18,645 nucleotides of DNA from positions 1 to 18,645 of the forward strand of contig LXTK01000059.1 of NCBI GenBank assembly GCA_001643475.1, in the 5' to 3' direction. The notes under the pieces were generated by a model that was not told the origin of the DNA, searched no databases, and saw nothing but the letters and a program-made list of their open reading frames with translations. Shown piece after piece: positions 7,974 through 15,567 of the stretch (its first letter is position 1; the number at the start of each line of letters is the position of its first letter). Both the position numbers and the translations under genes were made by a program. The stretch comes from Proteobacteria bacterium SPGG2. GTDB lineage: Bacteria; Pseudomonadota; Gammaproteobacteria; Acidiferrobacterales; SPGG2.

Positions 7974-8617
7974 TGGGTAAACGGAGGTTGCGGGACGTGG
8001 CTAAACGGCCTTCGCGGCTGGGAGCTCAATTGCGTGACCAGATTAGGGCTGAGGCCGCGCGTATTATGTCAGACGAAGGTGTGCGTGACTTTCAGGTCGC
8101 GAAACGAAAGGCGGCTGAGCGACTTATTATTCCCGACAACAAACATGTACCGACCAACCAAGAAGTGGAAGAAGCGTTACGGGAGTACTTAGAGTTATTT
8201 CACGCAAAACAGTTGTTGGGAACATTAGAAACGCTGCGTAGATGTGCAATCGACGCGATGCACTTCTTAGCCGAGTTCAAACCCCACCTTGTCGGTTCAG
8301 TACTGAACGGCATTGTTACCGCCGAGTCGAGGATTCAGATTCATGTCTCGGCAGACACACCAGAGGACATCGGCCTGCTGCTAGATGACCACAACATACC
8401 ATTTGAAGAAAATGATAAACGCGTGCGTTACGGCGGGGATCGTTACGAGACCTGTCCGGTCTACTGCTTCTCAGCCGATAGCAACCCCATCGAGGTATAC
8501 GTCTTTGATCATAAGAAAGGGCGTGAGAGGCCATTAAGCCCAGTGGATGGAAGACCCATGAAACGAGCAGCAATCAAAGGCGTTGAAGAACTACTCACCG
8601 GTTCGAAGCGACAGTGA
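7973..8617 (+). CDS. Conserved hypothetical protein, possibly a degenerate nucleotidyltransferase fold
   Basis: The function is unknown. From the GTG at 7973 it has 214 residues, no signal peptide or membrane segment, and looks cytoplasmic. The N-terminal half is basic and helical (EGVRDFQVAKRKAAERL at about 35-51). The middle reads PHLVGSVLNG (about 104-113), then ESRIQIHVSADTPEDI. This resembles the hGS...SxhD pattern of pol-beta-type nucleotidyltransferases, but the metal-binding aspartates are absent (Arg120 and Gln122 fall where they would be expected). The C-terminus has LSPVDGRPMKRA. I recognise this as a conserved proteobacterial family without a reliable assignment. The GTG overlaps the ponA TAG by one base, suggesting coupling. 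A second GTG at 7997 (206 residues) follows a strong GGAGG and is an equally good start. Confidence 0.85.
   Translation: MGKRRLRDVAKRPSRLGAQLRDQIRAEAARIMSDEGVRDFQVAKRKAAERLIIPDNKHVPTNQEVEEALREYLELFHAKQLLGTLETLRRCAIDAMHFLAEFKPHLVGSVLNGIVTAESRIQIHVSADTPEDIGLLLDDHNIPFEENDKRVRYGGDRYETCPVYCFSADSNPIEVYVFDHKKGRERPLSPVDGRPMKRAAIKGVEELLTGSKRQ
7983..7987 (+). promoter_or_regulatory. Strong Shine-Dalgarno favouring an internal GTG start at 7997
   Basis: GGAGG is followed after 9 nt by an in-frame GTG (7997-7999). The competing GTG at 7973 has a weaker AAGGA at 7959-7963, also 9 nt upstream, and the advantage of overlapping the ponA stop codon. The two starts differ by eight residues (MGKRRLRD) and cannot be separated by eye. 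Confidence 0.4.
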
Positions 8618-9594
8618 TTACTCGGCAAGACAATTGCAGCCGTTTTCCTTGGCCCGGTCGAGCGCGGCCCGCACATCTGTCATCAGCATTTCACCTGTCC
8701 CAAAAGGCTTCATCTCCGTAACCCCGATCGATACTGTTACCGGCGGCAGAATACTCTGGTCAGACATGACGATCATCGCTTCGGCAATTGCCTCGCGCAA
8801 GCGCTCGGCCACGAGCTTAGCGCCGGCAATGCTGGTGTCAGCTAGCAACGCAATAAACTCCTGCCCTCCATAGCGGGCGAGTAAGTCGGTCGGACGTAAA
8901 TTGTTCATCATCGTTTGGGCAACGCCGTAGAGCGCGTGCTCACCGGCAGCGCGCCCAAACTCGTCATTGTAACCTGAGAAATGATCGACATTTATCAACA
9001 ATAACGATAACGTTTCACCGCCCATGGAGCTGCGCATCGTTTGCCGTTTAAGCATGTCGTCGAACCATCTTCGATTGTGCAATCCGGTAAGCTCGTCGAC
9101 GGTAGCTTGCCGCGAATACTGTTGCTGCAAGCGATTGCTCTCGGACATCTGGGCATTGCTACCTCTGAGCCGGTCGGCAAGGGTGAACAGAAGATTACGG
9201 GCGATGCGCGGTGACGCGTCAATCAGTGCCCAAAAGATCTCCTCTGGTACGACGAGCAAGCGCGATGCTTGATCGGCAACAACAAAAGTTGATGCAGGTT
9301 TTTGATCGATAACGGATAGCTCACCAACACTCTCGCCTGGATTGAACACCGCGATGGGCTTTGCGTCGACAGATTCTAAGTGTATTCGCAGGCGCCCAGA
9401 CAATATAAGTACATTGCATTCTTTGTCTGGCCTGGGGATATTAGAGTTTCACCTGCACTCAGGTCTACCAACGGACATGCGCGTAACAGACTCTCGATGG
9501 CATCAAGGTCCACATCCTTGAACATGCGCACGTTAAGGAAATCAGCCCAATTTACGAGCTCCCCTTCGATGGAAACTGTGTTTTTCACGTCCAT
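8618..9594 (-). pseudogene. Frameshifted cyclic-nucleotide-binding-fold/GGDEF protein, GGDEF site degenerate, I-site kept
   Basis: One gene is split over two frames: the N-terminal part (start ATG 9594) runs to a TAG at 9376-9378, and the C-terminal part continues in the -1 frame from about 9406 to the TAA at 8618. Adding one base near 9403-9411 restores the cNMP-fold phrase MYLILSGRLRI and gives about 325 residues. Domains in restored numbering: cNMP-binding-like beta roll (about 25-140) with PGESVGEL; linker helix; GGDEF domain (about 165-325) with ATVDELTGLHNRR. In the cNMP pocket the usual phosphate-binding Arg is Ala (codon 9293-9295). In the GGDEF domain the first metal ligand is Asn (INVDHF, codon 8990-8992) and the signature is GGQEF (codon for Gln 8861-8863). 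An RxxD inhibitory-site motif, RPTD, lies five residues before it. It may be a real pseudogene or a sequence error in an intact receptor-like gene. Confidence 0.8.
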
Positions 9595-9601
9595 TAATCC
9601 G

Positions 9602-9606
9602 TCCTT
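9602..9606 (-). promoter_or_regulatory. Shine-Dalgarno of the cNMP/GGDEF gene
   Basis: On the minus strand AAGGA lies 7 nt before the ATG at 9594-9592. It supports that ATG as the true start of the cNMP/GGDEF gene, and argues that the N-terminal fragment belongs to the gene and is not a chance open frame. Confidence 0.55.
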
Positions 9607-9795
9607 GCGGCGTAATTCTTTGCAACATCAATGCCATAACGGGCGTTGTCCTCATGTGACAGGAGTTCGCACGCGTTAGTGCCAACTACGGTGCGCTTGC
9701 CGCTTAAATATAACTCAAAGATATACGGCCCAAACGCGCAGACAGCGGATACCGGAATCAGTAGAGCGTGTGAGATATTGCAGAAGTGTCAGATT

Positions 9796-9826
9796 GTTGA
9801 CGCCGACCCAAGGATTCGGCGACAAC
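9796..9826 (-). repeat. Imperfect inverted repeat (hairpin) downstream of the TPR-like gene
   Basis: GTTGACGCCGA (9796-9806) and TCGGCGACAAC (9816-9826) pair in ten of eleven positions around a nine-base loop. The repeat lies about 60 bp beyond the stop of the TPR-like gene. It could end or stabilise that transcript, but on the minus strand no run of T follows, so it is not a standard intrinsic terminator. A binding site for a dimeric regulator of the cNMP/GGDEF gene is an alternative. Confidence 0.4.
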
Positions 9827-9885
9827 TGGTCGTGAAGATGACAGTATTGCTTCAAAGAAACCGCGTATTCGGCGGCGGGCGGGCG

Positions 9886-10449
9886 TTAATTGGTCAGCTG
9901 CAAAACCCGTATCAACTCTTCGACATCGCTGATCAACGGGTGCTCAGGGTAACGCTCGGCAAATGATTCGAGTGCCGCCACACCTTCGGCGTTCTTTCCT
10001 AATTGGCCGTATGCCAAACCCAAAGCGAACTGTACGTTCGGATCTAAACTACTATCGGGATAGGAATCTGAAAAAGCGTTTAACGCTCCGGTAGCTTGTT
10101 CGAATTTGCCCGCGTCCGCCAACTCCATGGCATCGAGGAAGGTATCCACCTCCTTAATATAGTCAGGGTCTTCGCTTCGGTCGTCTTTCCAATAGGGTTG
10201 CAATCCACTCGTCGTGGTTTCAGCGCCACGCACACCGGCAATCAGGGTACGGCCACCTGCGATCGTAGCCTGCTCTGATCTGCCCACGTAACCCCGCAGT
10301 TTTGACCACATGCGACCGAATAAGCGTTTAACTGTGCTCTCTACCACCCGGATCTCAACGTTGGTAATAGATGCACTCGTGTCAGTCTGCGCTTGAACCA
10401 ACGTTATTGGCATAACCAGCAACCAGCAAAATAATAGCGTTTTACCCAT
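9886..10449 (-). CDS. Exported TPR-like protein of unknown function
   Basis: From ATG 10449 the product has 187 residues. A signal peptide (about 1-21, LLFCWLLVMPITLVQAQ) predicts a periplasmic location. A basic region with KRLFGRMWSKLRGYVG (about 41-56) precedes a conserved-looking IAGVRGAETT (70-79) and LQPYWKDD (83-90). The C-terminal third (about 100-187) is made of TPR-like helix pairs, for example ADAGKFEQATGALNAFSDSYP and QFALGLAYGQLGKNAEGV. A TTG 21 bp upstream, inside the preceding gene, is in frame but less likely: the ATG gives a compact signal peptide and starts 10 bp after the previous stop. Close spacing implies co-transcription with the giant NHL/TPR gene, so a shared envelope role is inferred. 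The GVRG phrase is reminiscent of FecR-type domains, but the match is too short to assign one. Confidence 0.85.
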   Translation of the reverse strand: MGKTLLFCWLLVMPITLVQAQTDTSASITNVEIRVVESTVKRLFGRMWSKLRGYVGRSEQATIAGGRTLIAGVRGAETTTSGLQPYWKDDRSEDPDYIKEVDTFLDAMELADAGKFEQATGALNAFSDSYPDSSLDPNVQFALGLAYGQLGKNAEGVAALESFAERYPEHPLISDVEELIRVLQLTN

Positions 10450-10459
10450 AGCGACTAAC

Positions 10460-13400
10460 CTAATTGGCAAGCAATTTCCCGAATGCCTGGTATTTCTTTC
10501 CTATCCCCACATCGAGCTCTACCGCTTCGGCATGTTTAGCGACCGCCTCCTTCAAACTCGCGAGCTTGTAGTAGACGAGGGCGAGATTTACCTTTATGCC
10601 GCCATCCTTCGGATCGAGCACTTCTGCCTCACGGTAGGCCTCCAAGGCACGATCATAATCGCCCTGTATATAGTATAGACTGCCACGATTGTTGTAGGCG
10701 GCGCTGTTTTGCGGGCTGACTTGCAGCACCTGATCGAATTCGCTCAACGCTAAATCGTGAAGACCATTCCTACCGTAGATGATGCCGATCTGCATATGCG
10801 CGTCGATATCACCAGGCTTGTTACGTAACAGCGATCGGTAGGGAACCAACAGTCGCTCCAGATTCTTGGAGACCAGCACGGTATGCTCGCGATCGACTAG
10901 CACTTTGACTTCATTTCCAACCGGCGGCGTAACCGAGTACTTCGCCGGCGCAAGCGTCACCGGTACATACTTCCGCCATGCGCCCTTTAGCGGAATGACT
11001 TGCAGCTTCTCTTGCTGTGCCCACTTTTGATACTTACGCGCACCCTCTGCCCACGCTTCTGAAAATGTTGTTGATATCATGGTCGCCTCTAAAGGTATCC
11101 AGACCTCACCATCGCGGACCACCATAAGATCATCCTGAAGACTTATAATATACTTCTCTTTCTCCGGTAGGCGTGTGTTAAACATGAGAAACAAGTGCCC
11201 GGGCACATCAATCATCGCCGTTTCTATGCCTAGATTCTCGAGCCCCGCACTTAATAAGACTGATAGATCATCACAATCGCCACTCTTCACGTTTAACGTC
11301 TCACGCGGAAACTGTACGTAATCTAGTTCGTCTTTGCTCAGTTCCACAAATGGGTTGTTCGGATCGACCACGTACTGCATGCCGTATGCCGATAAAACGT
11401 TAAACCAAGTCATGGCAGACACTATGTTTGCGTTTAACGGGCCCTTTTCTGGTCGATAGCTATTAATCGCCTGACGTACATAGTCCTTCAGCGTCTCGTC
11501 TCTGGGTGTAACAAACGAGCCAACCATATCTGCTTCGCGCCAAACGATCGCATTCTTGCCATAGATGGTCATGGGCTGCGTAATATTTATAAAGTCTTTT
11601 ACGCCCTCACGGTAAAAGTCGAGCTTGACCTCAACCTGGACACCTGTGTCCTCGTCGATATCAAGGATCTTGTTATTGAAAGAAGCCAATAGAGGTATTT
11701 CTTTAGTTTCATTCGGCCCCAAGACATCGATGCTGTGGTTGGTCGGAAAATCCATGTAACCCTTGATATGGAATGTAAGTCGCAGATTCTTGTATTCAGT
11801 TTCCCCCGTGTTCACCACCTTGATGCCGCCCACGGGTGTATTCGCGTATTGCTTGTAAGCAGCAGAGAATACCTGGCTCAACTGCAGATTACGCAACACG
11901 ATAAGCGGCGCATTTTGATCGAACTCCAGTGATTTCTTTTTCTCAGCATACGTCGTGTTTAACCGCAATCTGTTTTCTTGGTTGTCATCAAGCTCAACCG
12001 CCATTGTGAATTCTGCGATCGCCTCATCGTAGTTACGCTTCTTCAAGAAAAGCTGCCCAAGCAGGCTGTGCGGTACTGCATTAGTCGGCTCTTTCAACGC
12101 AGCCTTTTGTAAGTGTCGCTCAGAAATATCTAGCACATTGTTTTCTAGATATAACAGGCCTAGCTCGAGTTCAATAGCAGCCGACGTTGGGTCTCGTTTG
12201 AGCGCATTTTTGAGGTAACGAATTGCATCGCCATTCTTACCCTGCTGATGGGAAATACTCGCGAGTAATACGAGTGGTTCACTGCTGTCCGGTTTCAATG
12301 TAGTCGCCTGCTCAGCCTGCTCGGCCGCTTCCTCTAAGAGCTCTAGTTTTGATAGTGAGACCGCATAGCGATAACGTAAGTCGTAGTGGTTGGGTTGCAC
12401 AGCTACTGCTTTTTCAAACTCGCGCGCCGCTGCCACATGATTCTCGCCTTGCTGTTCAAGGAGGGCGAGACGCAGCCGTGCCTCGAAGAAGGCAGGTTCT
12501 GCGCTTATTGCTTGGCGTAGTGCCGAACGAGCTTTCACTTGATCTTGCAACACTAGATAGGCGTCGGCCAAGGCAACCCAGGCGTTGGTGTTTTTCGGCT
12601 CCTCGTTAGCCGCCTTCGTTAAAGACAACACCGCTTCTTGCGGGCGATTATTCGCAAGCGCAATAACGCCGAGGAGGTATTGCCCGGCTGCCTCTTGCTC
12701 GCGCACCCCTGACATGGATAAGGCGATTGCGCGTGCACGCTTGTACTCTTTCAGTTCAACGTAACTGCGCGCCGCGCCTAGGCGTGCGTCACCGTTTAGT
12801 TTGTCGATAGCCAATGCTTTATTGAAACGCTCTAACGCTTGCACATGCTTGGCGAGCATTTGGTAGGCGCGTCCGTTTTCGATCCAGGCCGTGATGTTAT
12901 CAGGCGCTACCGTGACCGCTTGGTCGAACTGCGCCAGTCCCTTATCCACCGCACCGAGTTGAAGATAGGCATGCCCCAACAAAAAATGCGCGGATTCAAG
13001 ATTCTGATCGAGCTCTATCGACTTCTCGAGACAGTTGATCGCACCCGCCGCGTCACCGAGCTTCAAGCCGGCCTTACCACACCATAGATAGGTAGAGGCA
13101 TCCGCTTGATCACGCGCAATTGCCTTATCTGTCACACCTCGCGTCTCGATAAATTGTTGTGTGTCGAAAAATGACTCGGCCTGACGATTTAGGCCCTTAA
13201 TCTCGAAAGTAGGAATCTTTGCGAGTTGTTGGAAACGACGGATTGCCTCTTTATGCTTGCCTTGTCGGTCTAGGCTAAACCCTAGATACTCGAGTGCTTC
13301 GCCGTGTTCAGAATTGTTCTTGTAAAGAGACAGAAATATTTCGGCCGCCTCGGCATACTTCTCGTCACTATACAAACCATAACCAGCCTGGAACAGATCG

Positions 13401-15496
13401 CTTCCGACCTCTGACACAGAACCTTCGACTGCGAAACCGCTTACCGCCGCTACACGATAGTGAACATAGCGTGGGCCATCACCGTGGGTTACCGTTGCCG
13501 AGCTGTCTTCAGTCTTAACAATCTTCTGGTACGGTCCGTCCTTGGTCGTCGCCGCATAAATGACGTAGTGATCAACGAAGCTGGCGGCAGACGGTTTCCA
13601 CTTTAGCTTGGTATCACTCAAGGCACCACTAACTAGCACGTCTTCGACCAATTCCGGCACTTGTAAGTAATCGAACGCTTGCAATGCTTGGCGCTTTTTA
13701 TCGTAGATATTGATCCTGGTCTTTTTCGAAGCCGGCACCGTCAATGACGTTGCATCCCCCAGGCCGACCGCTTGTTGCATCGCTGATCCGAATGTGAAAA
13801 CCAGAGTTTTCCCCTGATAGACGTGCACCGTCTGCGGGTTACTGGTTGAGGCTAGGACGTACAGATTATCATCCTGATCAAGCGCCATCGCCCGGATACT
13901 TCGATAACGATTGGGCGAACTTTCGTCGCCACCCAGCTCATACATGAGTTCTTTCTCAGGGGAAAACACGCGTATTCGCGGCGATTCATTGTCCGCGACA
14001 TAAATATTACCCTTAGCATCGACGACGACAGCGCCAGGTCGACGAAATCGCTCCGCCTCGCCCTTGCGATTGGCGAGTTTGTCCACGAAAATGCCGTCGC
14101 GCGAAAACATCTGTACCCGCTTGCCGCTATCGGCAACGTAGATCCTGTCGCGCAGATAAATACCCGTGATGTTCTTGAACCGGCCATCCTTAGATCCGCT
14201 GCGACCAAAGGTAAACCGCGGTTCGCCTTGATGCGAAAAAACCTTCAGTTCGCTGCCATCAACAATAATGATGTCGTTGTCGTCTATGGCGGCTAGGGTC
14301 GGCTTCTTGAGCTTGCCCGGTAGTGTACCCGCTACCTTGCCATCCGCTGATAGAAGCGTGACGCTAGATTTCTCAACATTCAAACAAAGATGCTGGCCGT
14401 TGGGCATTGAATAGGCAACACCACATTCGGCGCTGAGGGTATAGCTAAGCCTTATCGCCGGTAGGCGCAAATCCTTGCTGCTAACTTGCTCTGCCACGGC
14501 CGGCAGGTCGTAGATTTCAATCTTATTGTTGCGCGAATCGCTAACTACAAGCTGATTCGAAGGCGTCACCGCCAAACCCGAGATCTTGCGAAACTGCCCA
14601 CGGCCCTTACCCTTGCTACCGAAGGCGTTAACGATCTCGCCGCTGTCACGATCGATCTGCATGACCTTGCCGTTTTCCCCGTCGGCAACAAAAATTGCTC
14701 CACCGCGACTAACCGCCATCGCGGCCAGGCGTGGTGGTTTGCGTACATCGAGCTTGAGGTCTTTGGAATCGATGCGCTTCAGTAGCTTGCCCGAATGAGA
14801 ATAGACCGATATACGACCGTTAGGCGCGCTATCCAAAACGTAAATGTTTTCGTCACTGTCTACTGCTATATGGGAAGGGCGACTGAGTTTACCGGCGGGA
14901 TCATGGCTACCGAAACTGAATAGAAAGATACCGTCCCGGCTATACACTGAGATCCTATTGTTGCCACCGTCAGCAACATAAAAACGACCCCTAGATGAAT
15001 AAGCGATGCCGGTAGGCGTACTGAGGCGACCCGGTGTGCTCCCCGCCTCTGCGAATGAGTATTGCAGCTTGCCGCTGGCATCGATCACGGCAACCGTACC
15101 ATCTGCGGTATTGACCACAGCAATGAGCGAACTGTCTACGCCTGTAACTCCACCCAGCCGAGTAGACTTGAAGATAGCGTCTTTGCCACCGAGCACAATA
15201 GACGTATCCGAAGAAGCGTCTAACTTGATTAGCCGGCCAGCCCTGCTATCTGTCAGATATAGTGTCCCGCTGGCATCCATAAACATACCAGCGATTCGTG
15301 AGAACTTGGCTTTATCGCTGGCATCAGCTGCGATCGCCCTGGAAAACTTGATAACGGCATGGGAGGTTGTTGTGCCGAGCGCGCCGGCAGCAAGAAGCGC
15401 GACACAACAAAGGAATGCTAGCTTATTGGATGATTCTGGTTGCGCCCGACAAAACGTATAATACTTCCGACTAGAGCGCCTGAAGTATATGTTCAT
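10460..15496 (-). CDS. Giant exported NHL/fibronectin-III/TPR/transglutaminase-like protein
   Basis: The product has 1678 residues. A basic-aromatic N-terminus and hydrophobic stretch (about 25-47, ending SHA) form a probable signal peptide. NHL-type propeller repeats cover about 60-330 (FYVADGGNNRISVYSRDG; IYVLDSAPNGRISVYSHSG) and again about 380-600 (IYVADSGKRVQMFSRDG; IYVADNESPRIRVFSP). A fibronectin-III-like domain lies at about 612-697. TPR units fill about 700-1185. A beta-sandwich-like segment (about 1195-1315) leads into a transglutaminase-like domain (about 1325-1480) with GDCDDLSVL (Cys1408), GHLFLMF (His1434) and WIPLEAT (Glu1470), a plausible intact triad. Further TPRs occupy about 1560-1670. 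NHL and TPR repeats usually bind proteins or polymers; transglutaminase-like folds include proteases and cross-linking enzymes. The substrate is unknown. The ATG has a GGAGG 7 nt upstream. It is divergent from the adenylate cyclase. Confidence 0.92.
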   Translation of the reverse strand: MNIYFRRSSRKYYTFCRAQPESSNKLAFLCCVALLAAGALGTTTSHAVIKFSRAIAADASDKAKFSRIAGMFMDASGTLYLTDSRAGRLIKLDASSDTSIVLGGKDAIFKSTRLGGVTGVDSSLIAVVNTADGTVAVIDASGKLQYSFAEAGSTPGRLSTPTGIAYSSRGRFYVADGGNNRISVYSRDGIFLFSFGSHDPAGKLSRPSHIAVDSDENIYVLDSAPNGRISVYSHSGKLLKRIDSKDLKLDVRKPPRLAAMAVSRGGAIFVADGENGKVMQIDRDSGEIVNAFGSKGKGRGQFRKISGLAVTPSNQLVVSDSRNNKIEIYDLPAVAEQVSSKDLRLPAIRLSYTLSAECGVAYSMPNGQHLCLNVEKSSVTLLSADGKVAGTLPGKLKKPTLAAIDDNDIIIVDGSELKVFSHQGEPRFTFGRSGSKDGRFKNITGIYLRDRIYVADSGKRVQMFSRDGIFVDKLANRKGEAERFRRPGAVVVDAKGNIYVADNESPRIRVFSPEKELMYELGGDESSPNRYRSIRAMALDQDDNLYVLASTSNPQTVHVYQGKTLVFTFGSAMQQAVGLGDATSLTVPASKKTRINIYDKKRQALQAFDYLQVPELVEDVLVSGALSDTKLKWKPSAASFVDHYVIYAATTKDGPYQKIVKTEDSSATVTHGDGPRYVHYRVAAVSGFAVEGSVSEVGSDLFQAGYGLYSDEKYAEAAEIFLSLYKNNSEHGEALEYLGFSLDRQGKHKEAIRRFQQLAKIPTFEIKGLNRQAESFFDTQQFIETRGVTDKAIARDQADASTYLWCGKAGLKLGDAAGAINCLEKSIELDQNLESAHFLLGHAYLQLGAVDKGLAQFDQAVTVAPDNITAWIENGRAYQMLAKHVQALERFNKALAIDKLNGDARLGAARSYVELKEYKRARAIALSMSGVREQEAAGQYLLGVIALANNRPQEAVLSLTKAANEEPKNTNAWVALADAYLVLQDQVKARSALRQAISAEPAFFEARLRLALLEQQGENHVAAAREFEKAVAVQPNHYDLRYRYAVSLSKLELLEEAAEQAEQATTLKPDSSEPLVLLASISHQQGKNGDAIRYLKNALKRDPTSAAIELELGLLYLENNVLDISERHLQKAALKEPTNAVPHSLLGQLFLKKRNYDEAIAEFTMAVELDDNQENRLRLNTTYAEKKKSLEFDQNAPLIVLRNLQLSQVFSAAYKQYANTPVGGIKVVNTGETEYKNLRLTFHIKGYMDFPTNHSIDVLGPNETKEIPLLASFNNKILDIDEDTGVQVEVKLDFYREGVKDFINITQPMTIYGKNAIVWREADMVGSFVTPRDETLKDYVRQAINSYRPEKGPLNANIVSAMTWFNVLSAYGMQYVVDPNNPFVELSKDELDYVQFPRETLNVKSGDCDDLSVLLSAGLENLGIETAMIDVPGHLFLMFNTRLPEKEKYIISLQDDLMVVRDGEVWIPLEATMISTTFSEAWAEGARKYQKWAQQEKLQVIPLKGAWRKYVPVTLAPAKYSVTPPVGNEVKVLVDREHTVLVSKNLERLLVPYRSLLRNKPGDIDAHMQIGIIYGRNGLHDLALSEFDQVLQVSPQNSAAYNNRGSLYYIQGDYDRALEAYREAEVLDPKDGGIKVNLALVYYKLASLKEAVAKHAEAVELDVGIGKKYQAFGKLLAN

Positions 15497-15524
15497 AACA
15501 TACCCTCCACCCCATGCTTATAAT
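15495..15524 (+). promoter_or_regulatory. Candidate sigma70 promoter for the adenylate cyclase gene
   Basis: A perfect TATAAT lies at 15519-15524, with ATAACA (four of six matches to TTGACA) at 15495-15500 and an 18-bp spacer. It overlaps the start codon and ribosome-binding site of the divergent giant gene. Transcription from here would begin near 15531, at the edge of the perfect inverted repeat. The same AT-rich patch reads TATAAG on the minus strand, but with no -35. Confidence 0.45.
15504..15508 (-). promoter_or_regulatory. Strong Shine-Dalgarno of the giant NHL/TPR gene
   Basis: On the minus strand GGAGG lies 7 nt before the ATG at 15496-15494. This fixes the start despite the unusually long, 25-residue n-region before the hydrophobic signal segment. 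An ATG between the two (complement of 15499-15501) is out of frame and meets a stop at once. Confidence 0.65.
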
Positions 15525-15529
15525 AATTT

Positions 15530-15548
15530 GAGAGCCGCACCGGCTCTC
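15530..15548. repeat. Perfect 8-bp inverted repeat in the divergent promoter region
   Basis: GAGAGCCG (15530-15537), three bases CAC, then CGGCTCTC (15541-15548) form a perfect palindrome. It lies at the predicted transcription start of the cyclase and upstream of the giant gene. It could be an operator for a dimeric regulator controlling both genes, or a stable hairpin at the 5' end of the cyclase mRNA. No T-run follows on either strand at terminator spacing, so a terminator is unlikely. Confidence 0.55.
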
Positions 15549-15567
15549 CGCCAGCTTCGTCCCTTCC

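Larger units (their letters stand above)
9595..9885. other. Intergenic region between the TPR-like gene and the cNMP/GGDEF gene
   Basis: This 291-bp stretch has no convincing gene. It should contain the end signal of the minus-strand unit that stops at 9886 and the promoter of the minus-strand gene that starts at 9594. An AT-rich patch at about 9704-9726 includes TATATT on the minus strand as a possible -10, but I see no good -35. The imperfect inverted repeat listed separately is the only clear structure. A plus-strand open frame of 106 codons (9646-9966) overlaps the TPR-like gene antisense and has no coding character. Confidence 0.5.

Noticed and set aside
9400..9415. Programmed -1 frameshift joining the two halves of the cNMP/GGDEF gene
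   Set aside because: The junction has no X-XXY-YYZ slippery sequence and no clear downstream stimulatory structure; a mutation or sequence error is simpler.
9796..9826. Intrinsic terminator for the NHL/TPR unit
   Set aside because: The hairpin is real in sequence but no T-run follows on the minus strand, so I list it only as an inverted repeat.
9646..9966. 106-codon plus-strand open frame in the gap upstream of the GGDEF gene
   Set aside because: It runs antisense into the TPR-like gene, has no ribosome-binding site worth noting and no recognisable protein features.
10450..10470. TTG start for the exported TPR-like protein
   Set aside because: It overlaps the upstream gene and only lengthens the signal peptide; ATG at 10449 is a better start.
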